64,000 nt of DNA from Cypionkella aquatica (GCF_030161095.1 NZ_BSPP01000007.1:656901-720900), one strand, 5' to 3'; positions 26,709 to 35,263 are shown, counted from the stretch's first letter. The notes: generated by a model from the sequence alone, not told the origin. Translations and numbers: made by a program.

Positions 26709-27883
26709 TGTGGCGCTCTATCGCCTCCAACGCGCTGACCTTGTTCATCGTGGTGCTGATCCTCGCCTTTGGGCTGATCGCTTGGGGGCGGCAAGCCTTC
26801 ACCGGGCCGGGGCCGCTCACGCAAGCGATCTGCTTCAAGGTCGATAAGGGCGCCAGCCTGTCGCAAGTCAGCCGGGGGCTGGAGGCAGAGGGTGCTGTCA
26901 GCGATGCCCGCATCTTCCGCATCGGTGCCGATTATTCCCAAGTCGGTAACAGCTTGAAATTCGGCTCTTATCTGATCCAACCGCAAAGCTCGATGGGCGA
27001 TGTGCTGGCGGCGCTGACCGCGGGCGGCCAATCCACCTGTGGCCGCGAAGTGAACTTCCGCATCTCGGTTGCCACCGCCGAAGTGGTGCTGCGCGAGCTT
27101 GACCCGGCCACCAACCGCTATGTCGAGGTGGTGAAATTCGACCCCGCCAAAGACGCCGCCCCCACCGCCTATCTTGATGCTGCACAGGCGTCCGACATCC
27201 GCTGGCGCATCACTTTGGCCGAAGGTGTGACCTCGTGGCAAGTTGTCGATTCGCTGAAACGCGCTGATTTCCTGGCCGGTAACATCGACAAGCTGCCCGC
27301 CGAAGGCACGCTGTCGCCGGACAGTTATGAGGTCGAAAAGGGCTTTGACCGTCCGACCCTGATCGCCGATATGGAAGCCCGCCAAGCCAAAACCTTGGCC
27401 GAACTTTGGGCCACCCGCGCCGAGGGGCTGCCCTATGCGACCCCGAAAGAAGCCCTCGTGATGGCCTCGATTGTCGAGAAGGAAACCGGCATCCCGACCG
27501 AGCGTAAACAGGTCGCATCGGTGTTCATCAACCGTCTCGCCAAGGGCATGAAGCTGCAAACCGACCCGACGGTGATCTACGGCGTCACCAAAGGCGAGGG
27601 CGTCTTGGGCCGCGGCCTGCGTCAGTCTGAGCTAAAACGCGAAACCCCGTGGAACACCTATGTCATCAACGGCCTGCCGCCGACCCCCATCGCCAACCCC
27701 GGCCGCCTGAGTATTGAGGCGGCGCTCAACCCGGATACGACGCCGTTCCTGTATTTCGTCGCGGATGGGTCAGGGGGACATGCGTTTGCCGAGACTTTGG
27801 CACAGCACAATGAAAATGTGGTCAAATGGCGGGCGATTGAGGCGGCGAAGGGTGAAGAAGCGGCGGTTGGGGTGCAAGAATAA
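26708..27883 (+). CDS. mltG: Endolytic transglycosylase MltG
   Basis: MltG cuts nascent peptidoglycan glycan chains and sets their length. The 391-residue protein has an N-terminal membrane anchor (about 8-27), a LysM-like segment (about 38-105), and the YceG catalytic domain with E257 in MASIVEKETG. The downstream QTDPTVIYG and TPWNTY motifs are intact. The start shares a base with the fabF stop, so translation is coupled. Confidence 0.95.
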   Translation: MWRSIASNALTLFIVVLILAFGLIAWGRQAFTGPGPLTQAICFKVDKGASLSQVSRGLEAEGAVSDARIFRIGADYSQVGNSLKFGSYLIQPQSSMGDVLAALTAGGQSTCGREVNFRISVATAEVVLRELDPATNRYVEVVKFDPAKDAAPTAYLDAAQASDIRWRITLAEGVTSWQVVDSLKRADFLAGNIDKLPAEGTLSPDSYEVEKGFDRPTLIADMEARQAKTLAELWATRAEGLPYATPKEALVMASIVEKETGIPTERKQVASVFINRLAKGMKLQTDPTVIYGVTKGEGVLGRGLRQSELKRETPWNTYVINGLPPTPIANPGRLSIEAALNPDTTPFLYFVADGSGGHAFAETLAQHNENVVKWRAIEAAKGEEAAVGVQE

Positions 27884-27962
27884 CCACGCTTTTTTAGTTC
27901 CAAACCGAAAGAAAACGGGCGAGCCCCTGATCCACCCTTTGCCATCTTTCCCAGAACCGAAA

Positions 27963-28128
27963 GAAAACTCTGCGGGGCAGAGTTTTCCGGTTCATTGCGC
28001 ATAAGGCGGCACGCCGTCGCGCAAGGGGCGCCGTGCCACAACCCAACGCATCAGAAATCGGGTCCCGCCTGACTGGGCTGGCGCAATTCGCGCCTGCCGG
28101 GGGCAGTCAGGCGCGCCCCGATTTGTTT
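27963..28128. repeat. Composite dispersed repeat, copy B
   Basis: This is the second copy of the ~170-base repeat, inverted relative to 16889-17056. It opens with the hairpin AAAACTCTGC/GCAGAGTTTT (27966-27987), which could terminate mltG. It fills most of the 301-bp gap between the convergent mltG and flavin-reductase genes; nothing else is recognised there. Confidence 0.8.
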
Positions 28129-28184
28129 GGAACATATCGGGCAACAACCCTGCGCCGTCGCGCTCAATTTCAAACCCGCTCAGC

Positions 28185-28838
28185 TCAACTGCGCCCCTCC
28201 AGCCCGGCCTGCGCGTCAGTATCAGCCCCCGGAACCCGCATCTCGAATGTGTCGCGGATGACTGCATAGTCGAAATAGCCCATGCGGGCGATGGGGGCGA
28301 TCTGAGCTATGTCCAACCTGCCATCAGGACGGATTACCTGATCGTTAATATGGATCAGCTCTACCTGCGCGAACACAATATCCACCGTGCCTACAGCCGA
28401 CGCTCCGCGCTGCGTGTGGGTGTTCAAATAGCGGCACTCAAATTTGCAGGGGCTTTCTGCCACCATCGGCACGCGGTAATTGTCGGCGTATTCGCGGGTC
28501 ACTTGCAGATGATCAAATTCGCTTTCGTCTGGTGGCAGCGCCATCGCGCTTAGGTTCACTGCTTCGCGCAGCGCGTAGGTTGCCATGTTCCAGACAAACC
28601 AGCCGGTTTCTTCAGCGTTCAGCACCGTATCCTTGCGCCGCCCATCCGGGTAGCGGTTGGCGGCGAACATCACCATTGGCGGATCGAAGGTCAGGTTCTG
28701 CCACTGGCTGTATGGCGCGATATTTTCAACTCCAGTCGCACTGACGCTGGAAAGCCAGCCAATCGGGCGCGGAACGGTGCAGCTTTTGAACGGCGAGAAC
28801 GGCAGCGGACAGGGTTCAAGATGCGGTGCGTATTTCAT
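28185..28838 (-). CDS. Flavin reductase-like (FMN-binding split-barrel) protein
   Basis: This 217-residue cytosolic protein belongs to the flavin reductase/DIM6-NTAB-like family. Landmarks are CTVPRPIGWLSSV (about 20-32), a following segment NIAPYSQWQNLTFDPPMVMF and the HTQRGASAVGTVDI region. Such proteins bind FMN and often act as NADH:flavin reductases or as accessory oxidoreductases in aromatic catabolism. The ATG at 28838 (MKYAPHLEP) fits the family; an in-frame ATG at 28925 would overlap the regulatory region. It is divergent from a GntR regulator, which probably controls it. The natural substrate is unknown. Confidence 0.85.
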   Translation of the reverse strand: MKYAPHLEPCPLPFSPFKSCTVPRPIGWLSSVSATGVENIAPYSQWQNLTFDPPMVMFAANRYPDGRRKDTVLNAEETGWFVWNMATYALREAVNLSAMALPPDESEFDHLQVTREYADNYRVPMVAESPCKFECRYLNTHTQRGASAVGTVDIVFAQVELIHINDQVIRPDGRLDIAQIAPIARMGYFDYAVIRDTFEMRVPGADTDAQAGLEGRS

Positions 28839-28869
28839 TGGTGGGGCCTTATCACGGGGGGGGGTATAA

Positions 28870-28888
28870 GATATACGGCCAATATATC
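28870..28888. promoter_or_regulatory. Candidate GntR operator
   Basis: GATATA and TATATC form a perfect inverted repeat with a 7-base spacer, in the divergent promoter region between the flavin-reductase gene and the GntR gene. FCD-type GntR regulators typically bind short A/T-rich inverted repeats of this kind. Confidence 0.5.
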
Positions 28889-28948
28889 GGTGGTGTGTCA
28901 AGCGGAATGTTTGTAAGATTGGCACCGAAAAGCCAGACAGGGCGGGAT

Positions 28949-29599
28949 ATGACCAAGACCGATCAAGCCATCGACCAGTTGCAGCGCATGATCGAACATG
29001 GCGATCTGAAACCCGGCTCGATGGTGTCGGAAAGCCAACTGGTCGAGATCATGGGGCTGGGCCGCACGCCGATCCGTGAAGCGATTCAACGGCTTGCCTC
29101 CAGCCGCATGATCCGGGTGCATCCCAGCAAGGGGCTCGAGATCCCCGCCATATCGGTGGAAGATCAACTCAGCGCGCTGGAACTGCGCCGCCCGATAGAG
29201 GTGCTGTCGGTGGAACTGGCGTCTGCCCGCGCCACTGTGTCTCAACGGGCTGCCATGCAAGATTTGGCGGGCGTGCTGGATGGCCCTTTTGCGCTGCGCG
29301 AATATACCGACACCGTGCGCAAAACCCACGCAATGATCATCGACGCATCGCAAAATCCGTATCTGAGTGCGGCGATGTTGCCGCTTCAGGCGCTGTCGCG
29401 GCGGTTCTGGATCACCTACATCCGCGATGAGGCGGACGAGATCAGGCGCGGTGGGGCGCTGCACCGCCAGATGTTGCTGGCCGTAGCTGCGGGCAATGCG
29501 GATGCCGCGCGCGCAGCGTCACTTGCGCTGAATGATTATCTTGTCGCTTACGCGCTTGCTGTGATTGCCCGTCGCACCGCCCCGCACTCTGGCGGGTGA
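28949..29599 (+). CDS. GntR-family (FCD) transcriptional regulator
   Basis: This 216-residue protein has an N-terminal winged helix (about 5-70; GSMVSESQLVEIMGLGRTPI then REAIQRLASSRM) and a helical FCD ligand-binding domain (about 85-210) with the metal/ligand-type residues around KTHAMIIDASQNPYL. The ATG at 28949 (MTKTDQAIDQL) follows AGGGCGGGAT; an in-frame ATG at 28826 would overlap the divergent gene. It probably represses the flavin-reductase-like gene and itself. Confidence 0.88.
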   Translation: MTKTDQAIDQLQRMIEHGDLKPGSMVSESQLVEIMGLGRTPIREAIQRLASSRMIRVHPSKGLEIPAISVEDQLSALELRRPIEVLSVELASARATVSQRAAMQDLAGVLDGPFALREYTDTVRKTHAMIIDASQNPYLSAAMLPLQALSRRFWITYIRDEADEIRRGGALHRQMLLAVAAGNADAARAASLALNDYLVAYALAVIARRTAPHSGG

Positions 29600-29791
29600 T
29601 GCGACCGCCACCTGTCGAATTGCGTGGCGCAGGCAGGGCCAAGCTTTAACACACCCTTGGATCCACCACACCCTCCCCTTGATATCACAAACATAAAAGA
29701 GGTCCCGACTTGGGACCGGCCCCGGAACCCCTCCTGGCCCCAGCGATTTCTTGACAGAAGGCCCCCCCAAGCCTAGCCTTCCTCTCATTGT

Positions 29792-30673
29792 ATGCTCAAA
29801 GGCTTTGTCATGGTCGGATTTCCTGCAGCCCGTGTGACGGATATGCACACCTGCCCGATGTGTATGGGGGCGCTGTTGCCGATCATTCCGCCTGCGATGG
29901 TGACGGTTCTGGTGGGCTCTCTTCCTGCCGCGCGCATGACCGATCTGTGCGCCTGCATCGCCCCGATCCCGGTGCCTGTCGACGCGATCATCTTTGGCTC
30001 GCCCACGGTGTTGATCGGCGGTCTTCCCGCCGCCCGCCAGTTCGATCCGACGGTGAAGGGCGGGGCGATCATGTTGGGCTTGCCGACGGTTCTGATCGGC
30101 ATCGTCGCCACCCCGGCGCCGGGGGAACCGGGGGCGCTGAATATCTGGGAGGAGGTGCTGCCTGATGGCACCACCGTCACCCATGTTGGCCCGAATATCA
30201 CGATCGTCGGCACCAAAGCTTACCGCGACGCAGTGGTGCTGGATCTCAAGCGGCTGGACTCCACCCCGACCGGGCATGATCTGATCAGCAGCCTGAACGC
30301 GCCGGGCAAGGGGCCGGTGAAGATCGTGGCCTCGGCGGACGGGAACAGCGTCAACGGCACCGGGCCGGGCGCGAATTTGCGGCCTGACGGGACGGCGGGG
30401 CCGGGGTCTGGCAGCACGCTGAACTACAACCCGGATAAAACCCAGATCGGCGATGGATCTCAGCCCTATATGACCCGACCGCCGGCGGTGGGGCTTGGGC
30501 ACGAATTGGTGCATTGCGAGCAGGCGCAGAACGGCACCTGGAGCGGCAACAAGACCGGCGGGGTCGAGAATGACGAGCTGGCTGCTGTGGGTCTGCCGCC
30601 CTATCAGAACAACCCGCATACCGAGAACAAAATCCGCTCGGAACTCGGCCAACCGCCGCGCACCGCTTACTAG
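29792..30673 (+). CDS. PAAR protein fused to M91-like zinc metallopeptidase (putative T6SS effector)
   Basis: This 293-residue protein has two parts. Residues 1-105 form a PAAR tip domain that would cap a VgrG spike: PAARVTDMHTCP (11-22), PAARMTDLCAC (45-55), GSPTVLIGGLPAAR (69-82) and GLPTVLIG (96-103). The last repeat has KGG where HGG is usual. Residues about 120-293 match the M91/NleD-like zinc metallopeptidase toxin domain: HELVH at 237-241 in GLGHELVHCEQAQNGTW, a downstream ENDELAAVG (about 259-267) that may supply the third metal ligand, and the family-type end ENKIRSELGQPPRTAY. An alternative start is the ATG at 29810. No other secretion gene lies nearby, so this is an orphan cargo gene. 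The target protein is unknown. Confidence 0.85.
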   Translation: MLKGFVMVGFPAARVTDMHTCPMCMGALLPIIPPAMVTVLVGSLPAARMTDLCACIAPIPVPVDAIIFGSPTVLIGGLPAARQFDPTVKGGAIMLGLPTVLIGIVATPAPGEPGALNIWEEVLPDGTTVTHVGPNITIVGTKAYRDAVVLDLKRLDSTPTGHDLISSLNAPGKGPVKIVASADGNSVNGTGPGANLRPDGTAGPGSGSTLNYNPDKTQIGDGSQPYMTRPPAVGLGHELVHCEQAQNGTWSGNKTGGVENDELAAVGLPPYQNNPHTENKIRSELGQPPRTAY

Positions 30674-31285
30674 ATGCGCGGGCTGGCTTTGGCCTTTGGA
30701 TTGATGACAATGAGTGCCGAGGCACAGGAGCAAACGATGGCTGAGCGAAGCGATGTCAGTGTCAGCGTGACGTGGGAGGCTGCACCTTCTGGGGTGGTCG
30801 GGCTTTACCGGGTGCAGAATGGCGGCAAGGCGGCGGTCTATGTGTTTGATCGGCTGTATCGGACTTCGGTGACCGGGTTTCGCACGGTTGACCCCGACTA
30901 TGCCTGGCATTGGCTTGAGGCGGATGGGGTGTTTCGGGTGGCGAAATTTGTGCCGCAGGTGCCAGCTGGCATGAAGGTGGAAAGCCCCGAGGTCGCCTAT
31001 GCGCGCCCGTTGGCGGCGGGGGGCGTGCTAGAGGGCAAGGTGCTGTTGCCGGGGCGGCTGGATCAGGATTTGCCTTATGGGGGCGCGCCACCCATGGCTG
31101 CGGTGGCCAATGTGCAATCCATTGTGTTTTCGCTGGGCTATGCCGCGCTGGACCCGGCGGTTGCCGCAAACCAGATCAAAGCCGGGGATGAGATCGTGTG
31201 GTCGCTGCCGTTCAGCTGGTTGATCGAACATCAGCGCATCATCAGCAGCGAAGTTTTCGCGCTACAATTGCCGATGCAGCCATAG
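30674..31285 (+). CDS. Secreted protein of unknown family, candidate immunity protein
   Basis: The ATG follows the TAG stop of the PAAR-peptidase gene with no intervening base and without a clear ribosome binding site, so translation is probably coupled. The 203-residue product starts with a short signal peptide (LALAFGLMTMSAEAQ, about 4-18), placing it in the periplasm. The rest looks like a beta-rich domain (DVSVSVTWEAAPSGVVGLYR; VFDRLYRTSVTGF) with no motif I recognise. Position and export suggest it protects the producer against the upstream peptidase, but this is inference only. Confidence 0.65.
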   Translation: MRGLALAFGLMTMSAEAQEQTMAERSDVSVSVTWEAAPSGVVGLYRVQNGGKAAVYVFDRLYRTSVTGFRTVDPDYAWHWLEADGVFRVAKFVPQVPAGMKVESPEVAYARPLAAGGVLEGKVLLPGRLDQDLPYGGAPPMAAVANVQSIVFSLGYAALDPAVAANQIKAGDEIVWSLPFSWLIEHQRIISSEVFALQLPMQP

Positions 31286-31788
31286 GGGCGCGATCAGATT
31301 TGCGCATCTGACCTGCAGCGGCAGATGCTGTCCCCGCGGGGACAAAACCGTAAGGTAGAATCGGCTTTTGGGCGATGAGACCAGGCGCATTTGCCCCAAC
31401 ATTTGCGCGTGTTCTGCGTTGTCCCCGCGGGGACAGAGTGGTTTTGCCGCAGAAAACCCACAGCAATGCACCATATGTTGTGGTTTGACGCTGAAGGGCA
31501 GTTTTTCGCACCGCATGAATTCAGCCGTTTTGTCCCGGCTTTGGCGCGCGCTGCCGGAGGTGGAAGTGACCGCGACAGCGGCCGTGATTGCGCGCAAAAG
31601 TTAACGGATCGTAAACAGATAGGCCTGCAACTATCTGATATTAAACGGATTTATTGACTTTTCACGCAGTTTGATCTATTGATGTCTAATGCTGGATGAG
31701 GTGGGCGAACGGCCAAAGGTGTGTCCCTTTGCGTCGTTCTTTCATTTCACTTGTGCGGGGGCGGCATGAGAAGGCGGGCAAAACGAGC
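31286..31788 (+). other. 503-bp gap between the PAAR pair and the GTA remnant
   Basis: No convincing gene is seen. The gap holds two copies of the palindrome GTCCCCGCGGGGAC (31330-31343 and 31421-31434), a near-CtrA box TTAA-CGGATCG-TAAAC (31601-31616), and a possible -35 TTGACT at 31654-31659 upstream of the GTA g1 gene. The A/T content rises after 31600, as expected for a promoter. Confidence 0.5.
31601..31616 (-). promoter_or_regulatory. Near-consensus CtrA box upstream of the GTA remnant
   Basis: Read on the minus strand this is TTTA-CGATCCG-TTAAC, one mismatch from TTAA-N7-TTAAC. GTA clusters in Rhodobacter depend on CtrA, directly or indirectly. The box lies about 170 bp upstream of the g1 gene. 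Confidence 0.35.
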
Positions 31789-32109
31789 ATGACAGTCAAT
31801 TTCTCCATCGGAGAGTATCAGCCGCCAGATGATCTGCTGGCGGCAGCAGAGCAACATTATGAAACCGCGCTGAGCGATCTTTTGAACGCCGTCAATGCGG
31901 TGAAAGCGGGCCTGTTCGACAACACCAAAGCGCTGCCGCAAACGGTGCGCGATGTGCGGTTGGCGATGGATCTGATCCATACTGAAAGGGGACGTCTTGA
32001 AAAACTTCGCAAACAACTTGCCGGGTCTGTCGGAACCGGCATCCTCGACCTACACGCCGCACGCGATGAGATCGGGGGCAGATTGGCTCGCTTGCGCGAC
32101 GCAAGCTGA
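31789..32109 (+). CDS. GTA small terminase-like protein (g1)
   Basis: This 106-residue helical protein has the size, acidic/helical character and position of RcGTA gp1, the small terminase subunit that works with TerL in GTA packaging. It is followed by the GTA terL start in the usual overlapping arrangement. The ATG at 31789 (MTVNFSIGEY) follows the A-rich GGCAAAACGAGC. With TerL truncated downstream it probably no longer has a role. Confidence 0.65.
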   Translation: MTVNFSIGEYQPPDDLLAAAEQHYETALSDLLNAVNAVKAGLFDNTKALPQTVRDVRLAMDLIHTERGRLEKLRKQLAGSVGTGILDLHAARDEIGGRLARLRDAS

Positions 32110-32722
32110 AGTTGATGCGTTTCTGGATGACCTGAGCGAGAACGCGCTGTTGTCGCTGCCATGGTTGTTCGAGTTTTGGGCATTGCCGCATCAGTTGCCC
32201 CCCGCGGGGGCGTGGAAAACATGGGTGATCATGGGAGGGCGCGGCGCGGGGAAAACCCGTGCCGGCTCGGAATGGGTGCGGGCCGAGGTTGAGGGTGCGG
32301 GGCCGCTGGATCTTGGGCGCTCGCGCCGCGTGGCCTTGGTGGGCGAGACTGTGGATCAGGTGATCGCGGTGATGATCGAGGGTCAAAGCGGCATCCTTGC
32401 CTGCACACCGCCTGACCGGCGCCCGGACTGGCAGGCGACGAAAAAGCAGCTGGTCTGGCCAAATGGCGCGATTGCGCAGGTGTTTTCCGCGCATGATCCG
32501 AATTCCTTGCGCGGGCCGCAGTTTGATGCGGCTTGGGTGGACGAGCTGGCGAAATGGCCGAAAGCCGAAGCTGCTTGGGATCAGTTGCAGTTTGCGTTGC
32601 GGCTGGGCGAGAACCCGCGGCAGGTGGTGACGACGACGCCGCAGAATGTGGGCGTGTTGAAGGACATTCTGCGCAACCCCTCAACCGTGATGACGCATGC
32701 GCCGACCGAGGCGAACCGGGCT
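31997..32722 (+). pseudogene. GTA large terminase TerL (g2), 3' half deleted
   Basis: Residues 1-243 are a clear Rhodobacter-type GTA TerL ATPase half: Walker A GGRGAGKT (80-87), Walker B AWVDEL (179-184) and the coupling motif TTTP (212-215), ending THAPTEANRAY (233-243). A real TerL continues with an RNase H-fold nuclease of roughly 200 residues. Here homology stops at about 32720, and the frame runs on to 33115 as unrelated sequence overlapping cysE. The true start may be the ATG at 32066 (MRSGADWL), which reduces the overlap with g1. Packaging by this protein should be impossible without the nuclease. Confidence 0.8.
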
Positions 32723-32939
32723 TATCGCCCGCCTGACCTGCCAAGCCGATGCCGCACACCGCTATGCCAAGCGTTTTGGCCGCGCGCATCCCGTCTGGGG
32801 CAACGGCAGCCTTATGGCGCGCGCACTTGCCGAGACTGGTCCGCGCTGCAGCAATCAAGGCTCCGCCGGTTTCCTGCAGGCCTTGGCGCTGGTCGCAAGC
32901 AGCCTTGCCGCACGCAAACAGGCTGCCTGCGCGAAATAG
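32723..32939 (+). pseudogene. 3' remnant of a small gene fused to the terL stump
   Basis: From about 32720, in a different frame from terL, the sequence reads as a protein tail containing DAAHRYAKRFGRAHPVWG and NGSLMARALAETG, ending at TAG 32937-32939. It has normal codon use for this genome but no start of its own. It resembles the end of a small Rhodobacteraceae protein found near GTA/cysE loci; I cannot name the family with certainty. Confidence 0.55.
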
Positions 32940-33009
32940 CAAAATCCCCCCTTGGCACTGTTGCAGACGCGCGCCATATGCTAATATCTCTGGCAGCAGG
33001 AGATTTAAC

Positions 33010-33819
33010 ATGGCCGAAACCAGCGCAAAAATCAGCTCTCTTGATCCTGTCTGGCGCCGTGTGCGCGAAGAGGCGTTCGATATGCTGCGGGCAGAACCGC
33101 TGCTGGGTGGCCTGATCCACTCTTCGCTGCTGCACCATTCCAGCCTCGAACGCGCTTTGGCCTATCGATTTTCGCTGAAACTTGCCAGCGGTGAGATGTC
33201 TGAACAGATCCTGCGCGAAATCGCGGATGAGGCTTATGCCTCGGACCCGGACCTTGGCCAAGCCGCCCGCGCCGATGTGACAGCGGTGTTTGATCGTGAC
33301 CCGGCCTGCCTGCGCTTCATCCAGCCAATCCTGTTCTTCAAAGGCTATCAGGCCATCCAAGCCTATCGTATCGGCCATTGGCTTTGGCAAAATGGCCGCA
33401 AGGATATGTCGTATTTCGTACAAATGCGGGTGTCCGAGGTGTTTGGCGTCGATATTCACCCCAATGCCCGCATCGGTCGCGGCATCATGATCGACCACGC
33501 CCATTCCATCGTCATTGGTGAAACCGCTGTGGTCGGCGATAACGTGTCGATGCTGCATTCTGTCACGCTTGGCGGCACCGGCAAAGAAGATGGCGACCGC
33601 CACCCGAAGATCGGCGATGGCGTGATGATTGGGGCAGGGGCCAAGGTCCTTGGCAATATCCACGTCGGCCACTGCTCGCGCATCGCGGCAGGCTCGGTCG
33701 TGCTGCATGATGTGCCGCATAACACCACGGTCGCAGGCGTGCCCGCCCGCGTTGTGGGCGAGGCCGGCTGCGCGCAGCCCTCGGTTACGATGGATCAGTT
33801 GATCGCGGGCGAAATTTAA
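33010..33819 (+). CDS. cysE: Serine O-acetyltransferase
   Basis: CysE makes O-acetylserine for cysteine synthesis. The 269-residue protein has the helical N-terminal domain (about 10-150) and the left-handed beta-helix acyltransferase domain, with catalytic Asp-His in MIDHAHSIVIGETAVVGDN and the H of MLHSVTLGGTGK. The GDRHPKIGDGVMIGAGAKVL hexapeptide coils are intact. The ATG at 33010 follows CAGGAGATTTAAC. From memory, cysE directly follows the GTA cluster in Rhodobacter capsulatus, which supports reading the upstream genes as a GTA scar. Confidence 0.96.
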   Translation: MAETSAKISSLDPVWRRVREEAFDMLRAEPLLGGLIHSSLLHHSSLERALAYRFSLKLASGEMSEQILREIADEAYASDPDLGQAARADVTAVFDRDPACLRFIQPILFFKGYQAIQAYRIGHWLWQNGRKDMSYFVQMRVSEVFGVDIHPNARIGRGIMIDHAHSIVIGETAVVGDNVSMLHSVTLGGTGKEDGDRHPKIGDGVMIGAGAKVLGNIHVGHCSRIAAGSVVLHDVPHNTTVAGVPARVVGEAGCAQPSVTMDQLIAGEI

Positions 33820-33937
33820 CGCCTTAAAACCGCGTAAAACTTATCTAAAATTTATTTCATCTGTTTGGAAATATCCCACGGGGGTTCGGGGGTGTGAAAC
33901 CCCCGCGCGGCATTCCCGCGCAAAACAACGCTTGATA

Positions 33938-33973
33938 GAAAAAGCCCGCCGAGATCACGCTCGGCGGGCTTTT
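33938..33973. terminator. Bidirectional terminator between cysE and pdhC
   Basis: AAAAAGCCCGCCGAG and CTCGGCGGGCTTTT form a long stem flanked by A and T runs, serving both convergent transcripts. Confidence 0.9.
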
Positions 33974-33985
33974 CTGTGCCTCAGA

Positions 33986-35263
33986 TCACGCCAGCATTGC
34001 CAGCGGATTCTCCAGATTGTCCTTGATCGCATTGACCAAAGTCGCCCCCAAAGCCCCGTCAATCACCCGGTGATCCACCGACAATGTCACCGACATCACC
34101 GTGCCAACCACCACAGCGCCATTCTTGACAATCGCCTTGGCAACCCCGGCCCCTACCGCCAAAATCGCGGCATGCGGCGGGTTGATGATCGCATCAAAGT
34201 TATCAATGCCGAACATGCCAAGGTTCGAGATCGCAAAACTGCCGCCCTGATATTCTGCCGGGGCCAATTTCCGATCCCGCGCGCGCTTGGCCAGATCCTT
34301 CATCTCGGCGGACAGTGCCGACAAGGATTTCGCCTCGGCATCGCGCAGCACTGGGGTGAACAAGCCGCCCTCAATCGCCACAGCCACGGCCACGTCAGAC
34401 TTCTTGAACTGCAACACCCGGTCGCCAGCCCAAACCGCATTGGCCGCGGGCACCTGCTGCAACGCCAAAGCACAGGCCTTGATCACGAAATCATTGACCG
34501 ACAGCTTGACACCCCGGCCTTCCAGCTTGGCGTTCAACTCGGCCCGGAACGCCATCAGCGCATCCAGCTCGATATCGCGGCGCAGGTAGAAATGCGGCAC
34601 GGTCTGCTTGGCCTCAGTGAGACGCGCGGCAATGGTCTTGCGCATCCCGTCCAGCTTCACTTCGGTAAACGGGCGGTCTGCATAGGTTTTCAGCACCACT
34701 TCCGTCGACGGACCAGAGGCCATCGCCGGGGCAACAGCCGCCTTCGCCTCTGCCACAGGGGCCGCGACAGCCGCAACCGGCGCCGCAGCACCCGCCTTCG
34801 CCGCCTCAACATCGGCGCGCACGATCCGGCCGTGCGGGCCAGATCCCTGAACCGAGGCCAAATCCAAGCCTTTTTCCGCCGCAATACGCCGCGCCAAAGG
34901 TGACGCAAACACGCGCGCAGCCCCCGCCGCTTTCGGCGCAGCCACCGCTGCCGGAGCCGCCGCCGCAGCAGCCGGGGCCGCAGCCTTGGCCGGGGCAGGC
35001 GTCGCATCCGCAGACTCGCCATCCTCAAGCAACACCGCAATCGCCGTGTTCACCTTGACGCCCGCAGTGCCCTCCGCCACCAGAATCCGGCCAATCGTGC
35101 CTTCATCCACCGCCTCGAACTCCATCGTCGCCTTGTCGGTTTCAATCTCGGCCAGAATCTGACCCGATTTCACCACATCGCCTTCCTTCACCAACCATTT
35201 GGCAAGGGTGCCTTCCTCCATCGTCGGAGAAAGCGCGGGCATCAGAATTTCAATCGCCATCAT
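33986..35263 (-). CDS. pdhC: Pyruvate dehydrogenase E2 (dihydrolipoamide acetyltransferase)
   Basis: E2 forms the core of the pyruvate dehydrogenase complex and transfers acetyl from lipoate to CoA. In this 425-residue protein the lipoyl domain is at 1-80 with the lipoylated Lys in ETDKATMEF (42-50). An Ala/Pro linker follows, then the E1/E3-binding domain (about 120-155; [17 protein letters not shown]), a second Ala-rich linker and the catalytic domain (about 195-425) with the active-site [11 protein letters not shown]. It is the last gene of pdhA-pdhB-pdhC, 7 bp after pdhB. Confidence 0.97.
   Translation of the reverse strand: MMAIEILMPALSPTMEEGTLAKWLVKEGDVVKSGQILAEIETDKATMEFEAVDEGTIGRILVAEGTAGVKVNTAIAVLLEDGESADATPAPAKAAAPAAAAAAPAAVAAPKAAGAARVFASPLARRIAAEKGLDLASVQGSGPHGRIVRADVEAAKAGAAAPVAAVAAPVAEAKAAVAPAMASGPSTEVVLKTYADRPFTEVKLDGMRKTIAARLTEAKQTVPHFYLRRDIELDALMAFRAELNAKLEGRGVKLSVNDFVIKACALALQQVPAANAVWAGDRVLQFKKSDVAVAVAIEGGLFTPVLRDAEAKSLSALSAEMKDLAKRARDRKLAPAEYQGGSFAISNLGMFGIDNFDAIINPPHAAILAVGAGVAKAIVKNGAVVVGTVMSVTLSVDHRVIDGALGATLVNAIKDNLENPLAMLA

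Noticed and set aside
31391..31657. 88-codon open frame before the GTA g1 gene
   Set aside because: No ribosome binding site, no recognisable motif, and it covers the palindromes and promoter-like sequence.
32724..33115. Continuation of the terL frame into cysE
   Set aside because: After the junction the frame is Arg/Pro-rich nonsense and overlaps the certain cysE gene.
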